From Cyclina sinensis (lineage: Eukaryota > Mollusca > Bivalvia > Venerida > Veneridae): DNA of 64,000 nt. The DNA is taken from NCBI GenBank assembly GCA_012932295.1, contig JAAONU010000001.1, positions 49,759,134 through 49,823,133 of the forward strand, read 5' to 3'. A program made the position numbers and the translations under genes. The notes under the pieces were generated by a model, which saw only the letters and a list, made by a program, of their open reading frames with translations, had not been told where the DNA came from and made no database searches. Below, one piece after another: positions 49,385-59,510 of this stretch; the first letter of the stretch is position 1; the number at the start of each line of letters is the position of its first letter.

Positions 49385-52300
49385 ATGTTCATATTTTCAA
49401 GAACTGCTCCTGTAACAGGTAAAATAATAATTTTTTACAGTAGTACATGTTTAACAGAGCAATTAACTACTGGTAAGCACATAGTGATAAACTACCGTAC
49501 ACGTGTATCTGTAAGACTTGCTTTTACTATTCTTTCACAGCAAAATATTTATATATATATGGAGTGTCACCCATTAATACATAAGTTTAAGGAGAAACAC
49601 CTTCTTTGTTAATGGCTTTATTTTTATTTTTAAAAATATACTCTAAATAGAAAGAAAGTATTATCATGTATTCCTTTGAATCTATAGGATTGGTGCTATT
49701 AACCGGAGTGTATCTTATTAAGGTATGTTTCATTAATTCGTCAACAGAACTGTTTTAATTAGATAAGATGCTATGCATTGTTATTGCAACACTTTTCCTT
49801 CATGTTATTAATATTTTATAGCGACAAATTGTTACTTATTGTATTTCTACATGTAGAAACAGCTTCCAAAAAATTACGCCAATCAAAATGAGTTAAAGAA
49901 GTCAAGTTCCCTAGAAAAGCAAGTGTCTTTGTATTACATGATAAACAGTTATTTTGTTTAGGTATTACAACGTAATAACCACTAACTTTTGCACAGGGAT
50001 GTTCTGTGAATCAAATACAATCCAGAATGAGAAAATGCTTCACGATATCTCTAAGCAATCTGACCAACGCCTCTGAACTTGACTATTTATCAACCTTTTG
50101 CAAAGAGTGAGTACATTTTCCTGTCTTGTCCATTCCATTGTATGTATATTTGAGCCATTTTGGAGACAAAACTCAACCAAGGCTACATCATATTGCGATA
50201 TGAGCCTATGTCACTCGCGCTCTTGTATACTTTTGACAACTCCTCAGAATCTCTATGCAAAAAAAAATCAATACTTTTGAGTTTTGCTGGGCTTTCAATT
50301 CATTGTTTGGTAAATGTTATGCTTAATAATGCAATTACAGCAAAGCCAACTTGTTTTTTTTCAATCCTGTTACTTAATTAACTGATACTGAAAAAACATG
50401 TAAAAGACAAAAACACCAAACATTTTAATTCCAGTCTCGAGTGTAACATACAATGCTATATTGACGCTATCGAGGATTGTTACAAACAGGACCGGTTTAT
50501 TATGTACAACCCGAACGTATTCAAAGTCACAAGTCGGGCAGTATGCAGTAACCACAACGGTAAGGCAAGAGTTTTATTTTGTTTCCACGAAAATAAATTA
50601 ATCAATCTATTTACTGGTTCGGAAAAATTCAAAGCCAATGTCTGTGAAAATCATAATACTCCAGAATCTATATAATTATGTAAAGTATTGTTTCCAGAAA
50701 AAAGACATTGTTAATGTTTTTGTATAGAATGTAAATTCTGCAATTCATTTACGTGTATAATAGACAAAACACCTAAGTTTAAGTTTTTAGTTTGGACCCA
50801 GTTTCTTGTAAAAATAGACATGAACTGAGTTCCGCAGCTTGCTTGAAGAATCCTGATAATATGCAGCTCATAAACACTTTATCAACGCTTGTTCACTTTA
50901 ATTGTATGTGTATTAGCGTTTTTCAAGAAAAACGAAAGAAATACGGCCGTATTCGATAAAATCGCCTATATTGTATCTGTTTATCGTGTAATGGGCGAGA
51001 CATGTATATACTATCTCTTCACCGTGTAACGTGCAGAGTAAAAATGATATATTGAGCGTACTTACTCCTTAATGGTTGCGGAATGCTGCGTTTTGCAAGA
51101 ATAATTTGAAAAGGATATACATTTCTATCTGAGTTTATCGTCGGTACCGGTTCCACATGGGACGTAGATTAAACGTCTTAATTAGAAATACAATTAGTAA
51201 TGTTAGTGGATGTGCAGATAATCGAACTCGCTACCCGTACCAGTTTACCAGATTAGCTGTCCAGCGCGCTACCACTGGACCAGTGACCCAGCTCTTTGTT
51301 GAATAACTACTATTTGAGTTTATTTATCGTCGGTACTCGTCGCCCCCTGCAGAGTTTAGTTATTCTAGTTTGTGGTGGTTAGTGCAAGATACAGAAAGTA
51401 TACTATACAAGAGACACTCCTGGTTCTCATGCTCAGTGTATAGTTCCGATAAAACATCGGTTTCAGTATAATCCGAAAGACAATTAACAATGGTAGTTGA
51501 GGAGCAGGGGGTCGAAATCGCGACCCTTGGATTACTAGTCCAGCGCGTTACAACTGTACCATAAGTCCATGTATATTTTTATTTATATTTATAACTATGG
51601 TCGCCATCGAATGTTTAGAAGTTAATCATTGATTATGCAGTAAGCCCCCGGAGACTACTAATGACACAAAACGTCGCGCAGTATCTCGCAAACCGGGCTG
51701 TTGTATATAGTAACAGAGGTGTTAAAGTATTTTCTCGGTTTGATACATCGATGAATCTGAAACGAGTAGGTAATGCATTTTTCAGCGAGTCCTTGCGTTC
51801 AGTCAGTGATAATTTTTCGTTTTCGAAATTCCTCAGCTGTACATTTTACAATTTCTATGAACATTGCTTTTATACTATACAACAACGATTTATTTGACTT
51901 CGTCTTCTTCCCTTTTTAATTGCTGAATTGTGATGAAGATCATGGGAAATTATTCACAAATCATCCATATCAAAGGCAACAATTTCTGTGTCTAACGAAT
52001 TGAAACAGTTCAAAACTAATAATTCAATTTTGTTTTTACTAAATTAGATACTTGTTTTGTTCGTGCTTCTAGTGCAAAATCGTCGGAATTAAATACAAAA
52101 TAATAATGACTGACAGAATTATAAAAAATGTTTGAATTTAAACTTATAATGCATATATTATCACTGATGTGGAGACGCTGGTGTGGACATTATACATAAG
52201 GTTAGAACGGATGCGGCTTTCGATTCGTGATTAAAATTTGGGGCACTAAAGTCTAAAAACCATTGAATTCAGAATTCTTTTCAAACCCACTCCCTTATCA

Positions 52301-52941
52301 GTTCCTTTAGTGCTGTGATATATAAATATGTTTAAAATACTAAGACAACGAGCTATGTATTAGAGAACACAGTGACTGCTTTAAAAGAATTCAATGTATT
52401 TTTCATTTCTTTTGAAGAATCTCTTTCTGCCTTAACTCAATGTCAATGGAGCGACATTTCATGTCTACAGAATTTTACATATGCTTCTAAGAACGCCCAA
52501 AGTCTCTACACGGGTAATGAGTATCAGCAATACAAAGACGCCTACTGCAGGTAAGATCATACATAATTATATATCTTAAGGACCACATTGATGTTGGTAT
52601 GGTATCTTTTACTCGAAAAACATATTTTATGAAAAAAGAAAAATGAAAATAAACTGATATTTAGTTTAGACTCATTATTTTTTGATTGCGATACAAGTTC
52701 TTACAACTTAGATTCATCACGCTCGATGACTGCTTCCTGGGTTCCATGCCAGTATTCGCGCAGCGTGGAGGAATGTGCAGATCGTGAGAAATCTCGCCAC
52801 GGACGGGATTCGAACCCGCGACCTTAGGTTCCGGAGCCCTGCGCTCTACCCCTGGACCACGGTACCTCCTCAATGAAAACAATAATACATAATTATTAAA
52901 AGAAACGTTTGGATGACTGTTTCTATGTATCCAGGTCCACG

Positions 52942-53028
<87 letters not shown>

Positions 53029-53543
53029 AACCATGGATAACACATACTACCGCTATAAGGCAACCTGTGAACAAAGCGTTAACGTTCAATTTCTATTAAC
53101 ATCGACCGCTGACATTTCATAAAGCGTCGAATCGTGATGATAACATTTCATTCAATCAGTCATAAATGTTGGTCACTCGCAAAACTTTGTTTACATTAAA
53201 ACTACAATGTACCTTCAAACTGTGATTTACATTTCATGGAGTAGTTACATCTCTTTCTTTCTCTTTCAGTGCTCTAGCACAGTTGCTCTCGTGTGTTGAG
53301 TTTATTACAAGTGACTCTTGCACAACTGAACTCGCAGATACTGCAGAAAATATTTACATAGCTTCCCTCAGTTACACCACGTGCGGAATTGAGGAGCATC
53401 CTTTCTTCTCCACCTACAGTGGTGATGTCACTTGTGCAGGAATTACTGTGCAGTGGAATATTTTTGTGATGAGTTTTCTTATGGTAATAAGTTTCTTGTT
53501 TTTTGAATTATTTCATATTGAAATAAATTTGCTCTGTATCTGA
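49385..53543 (+). CDS. Gene B: single-module paralogue of gene A, 7 exons
   Basis: Family not recognised. Exons: 49385-49418, 49688-49722, 49857-49922, 49997-50106, 50435-50559, 52418-52550, 53270-53543; 777 nt, 258 residues, phases consistent. Exons 1-2 encode MFIFSRTAPVTGLVLLTGVYLIK, a signal peptide or signal anchor; exon 3 is a short basic, Ser/Asn-rich spacer whose GTGTCT donor is weak. Exons 4-7 are one module: GCSVNQIQSRMRKC and TFCKE; LECNIQCYIDAIEDCY and RAVCSN; TQCQWSDISC and YKDAYCR; LLSCVEF, SCTTELA, YTTCGIEEHPFFSTYSG and VTCAG. It ends in a hydrophobic segment (FVMSFLMVISFLFF) that may be a GPI signal or membrane helix. Intron phases in the module equal those of gene A module 4, including the phase 0 entry, so the two share an origin. 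Exons 1-3 are the least certain part. The 1.86-kb intron 50560-52417 contains two SINE copies. Confidence 0.72.
51131..51294 (-). mobile_element. tRNA-derived SINE, internally shortened
   Basis: On the minus strand the head reads CACTGGTCCAGTGGTAGCGC (A box region, right end) followed by GAGTTCGATTATC (B box) and a body with AACATTACTAATTG; the left end has GGTACCGACGATAAA. The middle of the body is missing compared with the copy at 54479. Lies in the large intron of gene B. Confidence 0.7.
51316..51569 (-). mobile_element. tRNA-derived SINE
   Basis: Right end (minus-strand head) contains GTAACGCGCTGGACTAGTAA and GGTCGCGATTTCGACCCCCT; body contains the GTATCTTGCACTAACC segment shared with the copies at 54479 and 57793; left end GAGTACCGACGATAAATAAA. 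Degenerate but in the same family and orientation as its neighbour. Confidence 0.7.
52663..52868 (-). mobile_element. Second SINE type with a tRNA-Arg-like head
   Basis: Minus-strand head near 52862-52795: GTGGTCCAGGGGTAGAGCGC, an arm with CTCCGGAA, then GCGGGTTCGAATCCCGTC, a good B box. The order resembles a tRNA with CCG anticodon, but the 5' acceptor side does not pair well and a non-tRNA body of about 130 bp follows, so a SINE is preferred over a tRNA gene. Confidence 0.6.
52945..53030 (+). repeat. (TA)n microsatellite followed by T run
   Basis: About 68 bases of TA dinucleotide to 53012 and then about 18 T, in the last intron of gene B. Confidence 0.97.
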
Positions 53544-54105
53544 ATGTTTGTTTGTTGTTAGTGACTATACATTTTATATACTATATAAGTACTATTATTG
53601 GCGGGGGTTTAATATTGGCGATATTGGCAGTCAGGGTCAGTTGCGCCAATATTAAACACCGCCAATAAAAATCCACGTCAATTTAAAACACCGCCAATTT
53701 GATATCTGGAAGGTAGATAATTATGATACACTAGTACATATTATGTCGCAGTTTCCTCCCTTTATGAAGAAATAGGGTACATGACCATGAATGTGTTATT
53801 TATTTTACTTTATTGAGTTTATTCCTTCAACACAAGAAAGTGAAATATTCACGTTAGACAGAACATACATTATTCACAATGGTACACGAAGTGACGTCAG
53901 AAAGAACGTAACATGTTATATACCGTAGTCGTACTTGTAAACCTATACTCTATTATTTCAGTAGCTCGAAATATTTTAAGAGAACAATGTCAATAAATTC
54001 AGGTAGGTAAACTTACAATGCGTCAACAAAAGAAATTAGAATATCAAACAAAGCAATCGAGTACTGTATTAGGTAGCTGCGATAATGTTTTCACACTTAA
54101 AATTT

Positions 54106-54375
54106 AACAATAGAATAACTGCGACGTTTACCTTTCTCTTCCATTGTCCAATTTCCGCACGGAACCATATTTACACAAGTTTGATCCCAGTTTATCACAA
54201 GGGACAATACGTTTATTTTTTACAGGTACTCCGAAAAACAAACAATAGAATAACTGCGACGTTTACCTTTCTCTTCCATAGTCCAATTTCCGTACGGAAA
54301 CATATTTACACAAGTTTGATCCCAGTTTATCACAAGGGACAATACGTTTATTTTTTCAGGTACTCCGAAAACAAT
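54106..54375 (+). repeat. Two-copy tandem duplication, 135-bp unit
   Basis: AACAATAGAATAACTGCGAC starts at 54106 and 54241. The two units differ at only a few bases over their length (for example CCGCACGGAACC against CCGTACGGAAAC). The open frame across them is a by-product. Confidence 0.92.
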
Positions 54376-54478
54376 CTTGCCAAGAATATAAAAAGAAAAG
54401 AATTTAGCGATATCTGCTCAATGAAATACTTGTACTGTTACTAGTAATTTAAACGAGAAACTATTTTGCATGTGTTTA

Positions 54479-54740
54479 GGAGCGGATGTGGTCCAGTGGT
54501 AACGCGCTGGACTGGTATACCAGGGGTCCCGAGTTCGATCCCCCGCTCCTCCACTAACATTACTAATAGTCTTTCGGATGAGACGTTAAACCGAGGTCCC
54601 ATGTAGCAGTGCTATACACTGAGCATGCAAAAGAACCAGGGGTGTCTCTGGAATGGGATGCTTTCTGTATCTTGCACTACCTCCACAACATAAAATAACT
54701 AATCTCTTAGGTACCGACGGTAAATAAGCTTAAATAGATA
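54479..54740 (+). mobile_element. tRNA-derived SINE, best preserved copy
   Basis: The head GGAGCGGATGTGGTCCAGTG then GTAACGCGCTGGA supplies the A box and GAGTTCGATCCCC the B box; GGAGCGG at 54480 pairs with CCGCTCC at 54543, a perfect 7-bp acceptor-like stem. The body runs through TCTTTCGGATGAGACGTTAA and CCAGGGGTGTCTCTGG to GGTACCGACGGTAAATAAG. Confidence 0.85.
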
Positions 54741-55278
54741 AGAGCATGTGTTTATAATACTACTGTGTAGGTAAACATCGCTCACGTAACATTCGCGACA
54801 TAAAACCGTTGAACATCTCATTTGAGAACTAGGCCTAAACGATTGATTCTTAACAGGTTTTCCAGCACTGTTATTATGTAAATGTTTAACACTGGGACAA
54901 GAAAGAACTTACGCATTATCAAATAGGTGAAATGTCCATATCAGGAATCGCCACACTCACAAAACACAGCCTAAATTTTTTACGTTAAATATTATGAAAT
55001 AAGTTTCACTTAGCGAAATCCGCAAAATAAACGCGGTCAGTCAACTTCCGGGCAACTGTATACTGCGAAAGTAAGAATATTTATAACTAATTTTTTTCTA
55101 CAAGGGTTTTATTTTGACGGTCAGTGTTAACGCCAATTTCAGACCCGCCATTTTTCATCAAGGGTTTTATTTTGGCGGTCTTGTTTGTTAGCGCCAATAT
55201 TTGACCCCGCCAATATAAAACACTTCAAAATACGCCAAAATTTGACACCACCAATATTAAGCGCTTTACAGTAGTGTA

Positions 55279-57534
55279 TTTCTTTTTTCTGCATTTAATT
55301 TGTGCTTGGTGCTTAATAAGATGGCTTTTATAACTGTTTCGATGCTTTGTATGAATAAAATGTATCCTACATAAAAGGTATGTTTGTTCTTTAGATTGTT
55401 TCTGAGCAGAGCAGGTGGGGAAAAAATACACAATAAAATTGTCCCACAAAAATAGAAACGACAGTTTAGATACACTCATTTCACGCATTTACACAAAATG
55501 TACCTCAATATGTAAATATTTGATCTTAATGTTCGATCAAAATTAATCAATCAAAATCACACAGTTTGAAGATAAAAGAATTCTAAAGAGTTATTTTTGT
55601 AGATAAAGTTTTGTTTGTTTAATTGTAGAATAAGTAAGTACAATGAAAACTTCTTAATGTCCTTCGTTAAACAATACAAAAACACAACAAACCGATTTAA
55701 AGCTGGACGTGAAGCCTTCAACATTGCCCTTTACTTTAAAGAACGAGGCGAATTAATCAGAGAATAATTATTAAAAAGCCTTGAAATGAATGAATGCATT
55801 CTTGCATTTTAAAATAAGCGCTGTTGAATTTCAAACGTTCGCGATAGATCAGTAAACCAAACACAGAAGGTCTTATGAAGTTAATAGGACTGTGGATCTC
55901 GCTTGCTTTGTCAAAGATCGATAACAGGAAGTAGTATTTGTGTCTTGTAATAATGTTTGCTTTCAAATTAGAATGTAATAACATGTTTTGAATAAAATTT
56001 ACTGAAAAGATGATTAGATTTATTAAATTTTGTATCTAAAATATGATGTCACGATGAGAAAGCGGTTGTAAACTAAATAGGGCTATCAAATTTTTGATGC
56101 ATATTCGTTTTCTGATGAGTTACCCTATTCATGCGCAGACACAGTTTGATTAAAAAACCCGAATTGTCATATCAAATATCATTGCCCTATTTTGTTTTGG
56201 ACAATACTGAAATTACAGACTTACACAGAGGCTATCTTGTTGCACCAGACAAACAGAGGTCTATATCTATAAAAGAGGGTCTGTCCTTGTCCCATAAAAC
56301 TAAAAGAACTGGTATGCTGTTATAAAATCTGTTTCAAGACGATAAACTCACATGCATCTGGTCAGTCGACGATAGCTGTCTCATTTTAGCTGTGTGAATA
56401 AATAATCAAGGTAGGCATTGGACAATTTTAGAGGTACGTATCTTTTTTAGTTACATTTTCTTCAGATACGGGAGTATGTACGTATAAAATATACCACTCT
56501 ATGAATGTCCCTAGTGCCTGATTATATGATGTTTCTGGTGTTTGTTGATTTCCTTTAAAATACACCTTATGTATAACATTATCTGCTTTGATCATTCTTA
56601 CAATATTTTGGCAAGACGAATTTTTTATCGCTTTTGTTAAGATTTCTTTAATACGCAATCCCAAATTTAATATTTTTTTATATATTTGGTGATAAATACA
56701 CACTGATCATTGACATCAAAATAAACACTTCATGTAGACATGTAATCAGAGTGATAAAATGCGTTTTTACATAAGAAAAATATTCTTTTGTTTTTGAAAA
56801 TTTGAAAAAGGTAATATTTTGTAAACATTTTTATTTAAGAATAATATTTAAAGAAACATGTAGTATCTTGAATTTCCGCTGCGGATTTCTATCTAAAAGT
56901 TCGGGATATTTGACTTGACATACACGTATAATCACATATAATGCTTTTCTGTGTAAATGTATTAAAAATCTTAGAATGTATGAATTAAAGAACGAAATAT
57001 TATTCGCACTTATGTTCAAAATTGAGAAGTGCCTTTTTATTTCTTTATTCATCCAATAATACCAAAAGACATCGAAATACGTTTAGATGGGAAACAATTT
57101 ATTTTTTAAATTTTGTTTATTTTATATTACATGAAAGTTAAATGTTTCACAAACAGTGTCCTAACCGACAAATGATGGTAAAACAATAAAAAGTGACGTC
57201 AGCTCGAAACGTTTATGTAGTCTTAATTGTGCCAACTAATTTGGATTTTTTTTAAAATACGATTTACTAAAATTTGGCATTCGTTTAGCTCTTTTTTTGA
57301 AACATTTTTTTCACCTGCTTACGTCATATCCTTTCTATGTTACTGAACATTGAAGAAATCAATGCATCCTTTTTGTTTGTTGTATCAAAGTTGGGCTTAA
57401 GATTTTATGAAGGTTTAAACCATAATTTCAATGATCATCGTAAAATGAAGCCACAAAGCCTATGAGTGCGTTTTTTCTTTTCTACTTTCTTTTAAACATC
57501 TTTCAATTCTCTAGCGCGACAGCATTTTTATATT
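55279..57534. other. Intergenic, no gene recognised
   Basis: About 2.2 kb of AT-rich sequence with only short unsupported frames on both strands and no clear repeat. Confidence 0.55.
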
Positions 57535-57705
57535 TTCGAGTATTCGTAGGACCACGTTTATCTGAAATAAAATACATCAACGCTTGTGTGCAACAAGGCT
57601 AAGTCCCAGGGACTCTCTCTGTTCTGTGTAAATAATATCGCTGAAAGAAAAAAAAAGCAGCTAGATTATTTGCCGATGATAGCTCTCTTGTTGGTCCTTT
57701 GTTAA
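57535..57705 (+). pseudogene. LINE reverse-transcriptase fragment with FADD box
   Basis: Across small frameshifts the translation reads SEIKYINACVQQG, VPGTLS, FCVNNIA and RLFADDSSLVG, matching the RT series GVPQGSVLGPLLF, Y/F-x-NDI and the catalytic Y/FADD. A stop falls after QQG. Only this central RT stretch is present. Confidence 0.8.
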
Positions 57706-57792
57706 TGTTACTGAAACATCATTCAGTTCAGATCATCAAAAAATTTGATCTATTAATTGTCAATTGTCTCTACAACTATAGTGTTCTATCTG

Positions 57793-58077
57793 TCTAAGCT
57801 TATTTAACGTCGGTACCGGTTGCCCATATGAACGACGCCCCCTGAAGAGATTAGTTATTTTATGTTGTGGGGGTAGTGCAAGATACAGAAAGCATCCCAT
57901 TCCAGAGACACCCCTGGTTCTTTTTCATGCATAGTGTATAGCACTGATACATGGGACCTCGGTTTAAAGTCTCATCCGAAAGACTTTTAGTAATGTTAGT
58001 GGAGGAGCGGTGGATCGAACTCAGGACCCCTGGTATACCAGTCCAGCGCGTTACCACTGGACCACATCCGCTCCTCT
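57793..58077 (-). mobile_element. tRNA-derived SINE
   Basis: Near-complete copy of the family at 54479 in opposite orientation: head at right (GGAGCGGATGTGGTCCAGTG, 58056-58075 on the minus strand), body with AAAGTCTTTCGGATGAGAC and CCAGGGGTGTCTCTGGAATG, and left end GGTACCGACGTTAAATAAG. Confidence 0.85.
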
Positions 58078-59491
58078 ATAGTGTTCATGACAAGGAACAG
58101 CTTTAATACGAGGCTGTCGGAGTTGATATGGGTCTCACGCGCTTTGATTGGGTACCACTGTTATGAAATACAGAAATTGACATTACTATATGAAGAAAAC
58201 AGTAAATCTCACCTAAATATTTTTCTGAATTATTTCTACTATTTGTAACAGAAAGAAATCGCTATGATTTACAAACTTTCCAAAAATATATAACTCTTAC
58301 AAAACTTTTAGGAATTTATTCGAATTTAGTTATGCCGACTGTCGTCAGGCTAGTTAATATTTTTGATCCCGATGTTCCAATTTCTCCAGCACTCTGTAGT
58401 TTTAAAGTACTAGTAGTCAGGAACAATTTTAAACCAACTTTTATTCCATTTTCAGTGAAGATAGTGCTTACTAGAATTAGGAATCACAGCACTATTCTGA
58501 TCGCTGATCGTTTTCAAAAGCTCATTTTTGTGATTGTGGAAATCCATATGGAAATTCTAAGCATTATTTCTTTTTATCAGACGTCGTTTTGTAAGTAATA
58601 CAATATCCAGCGTAATTTTCGGTATTATTTTCGTGAAAGATGTTTTGTTATAGCCTCTTTTCCGTCAAATTGAATCCCATCGATTGCTGTGTAAGTCATG
58701 TGATAAAGAGAATCTAACACCCGTTAATATTCCGTTTAAACTTCTATTTCACTAGTCCAGGATGACTGTAATTCAGCATGCCAAGGTCTCGCTTAATAAC
58801 CTTTTTTCTGTACTCGTTGAATAAAACTTTAAATGAAATATTAAGCCATGTCAGGTCCTATATGAATGTGGCACAAACGTTGAACAAAGATACTAATTAT
58901 TTCAAGGTACGCGTTTGTTTCGCCTTTTGCACAGCAACACGCTTTTCTTCGGTAATGTACTTACCAAGACAAAATGTATTTCTTTATATAGAAGTGCAGA
59001 AATTCATGAAGTGTTCTGAAATATATCAGTTATTTATTTTTGCTAATTTTTAAGTTTGATAAGAAAGAAAACCGAGAACACTTGTTATGAGATATTGGGA
59101 TGGCAGTGGCGTCACGGCAAATTCTTAGATATGCCTTTAATGTTATCTTCAGTTTAAAAACAAATCTTTATTGCATTGTTAACACTATCAAATAGATTTG
59201 AACATTATACAAATTCGGAAAATAAGACTGACAGTAAAAAATCTTTAGGGCTGTCTGTTGTTTGAATTTTCATCCAAATCAAGTTGCACATTTTTTTATA
59301 ATTTGTCTTGATTAGAATTGCATTTTGTTGAAAGCTACAGTCATATATCATCAAACTGGATAAATTATGTACTCTTTTCCTTACTGGAGTTTGGTATATA
59401 TTTTTACTGAGCTGGCTCAACACTGAGTTTTATTACCAGAGTGTTTCCTTATTTTTTTTGCTTAATATCATTCTCTAAAGATATATTTCAG
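58078..59491. other. Intergenic region before gene C
   Basis: No gene or repeat recognised. The right edge (AGATATATTTCAG) may be the acceptor of the start-codon exon of gene C. Confidence 0.5.
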
Positions 59492-59510
59492 ATTGTTGTT
59501 TCAAGGAAAG

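Larger units (their letters stand above)
53596..55278. mobile_element. Candidate element bounded by GGCGG/CCGCCAATATTAAA clusters
   Basis: Left cluster 53597-53702 has ATTGGCGGGGGTTTAATATT and inverted GCCAATATTAAACACCGCC. Right cluster 55103-55278 has GGGTTTTATTTTGGCGGTC and CCCCGCCAATATAAAACAC, ending ACCAATATTAAGCGCTTTAC. Dense inverted subterminal motifs of the same type at both ends, about 1.6 kb apart, suggest one non-autonomous DNA transposon, but exact ends and target duplication are unresolved. A tandem duplication and a SINE lie inside. Confidence 0.5.

Noticed and set aside
52795..52866. Functional tRNA-Arg(CCG) gene
   Set aside because: Acceptor stem does not close and the sequence continues into a SINE-like body.
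52661..52882. Minus-strand frame resembling proteins annotated in many genomes (VAGSNPV)
   Set aside because: Translation of a tRNA-like SINE head with its GGTTCGAATCC box, a well-known artefact.
52913..53122. Frame across the (TA)n tract
   Set aside because: Low-complexity Ile/Tyr alternation from a microsatellite.
54085..54444. 119-residue plus-strand frame with an internal repeat
   Set aside because: Arises from the 135-bp non-coding tandem duplication, whose length is a multiple of three; no homology or splice context.
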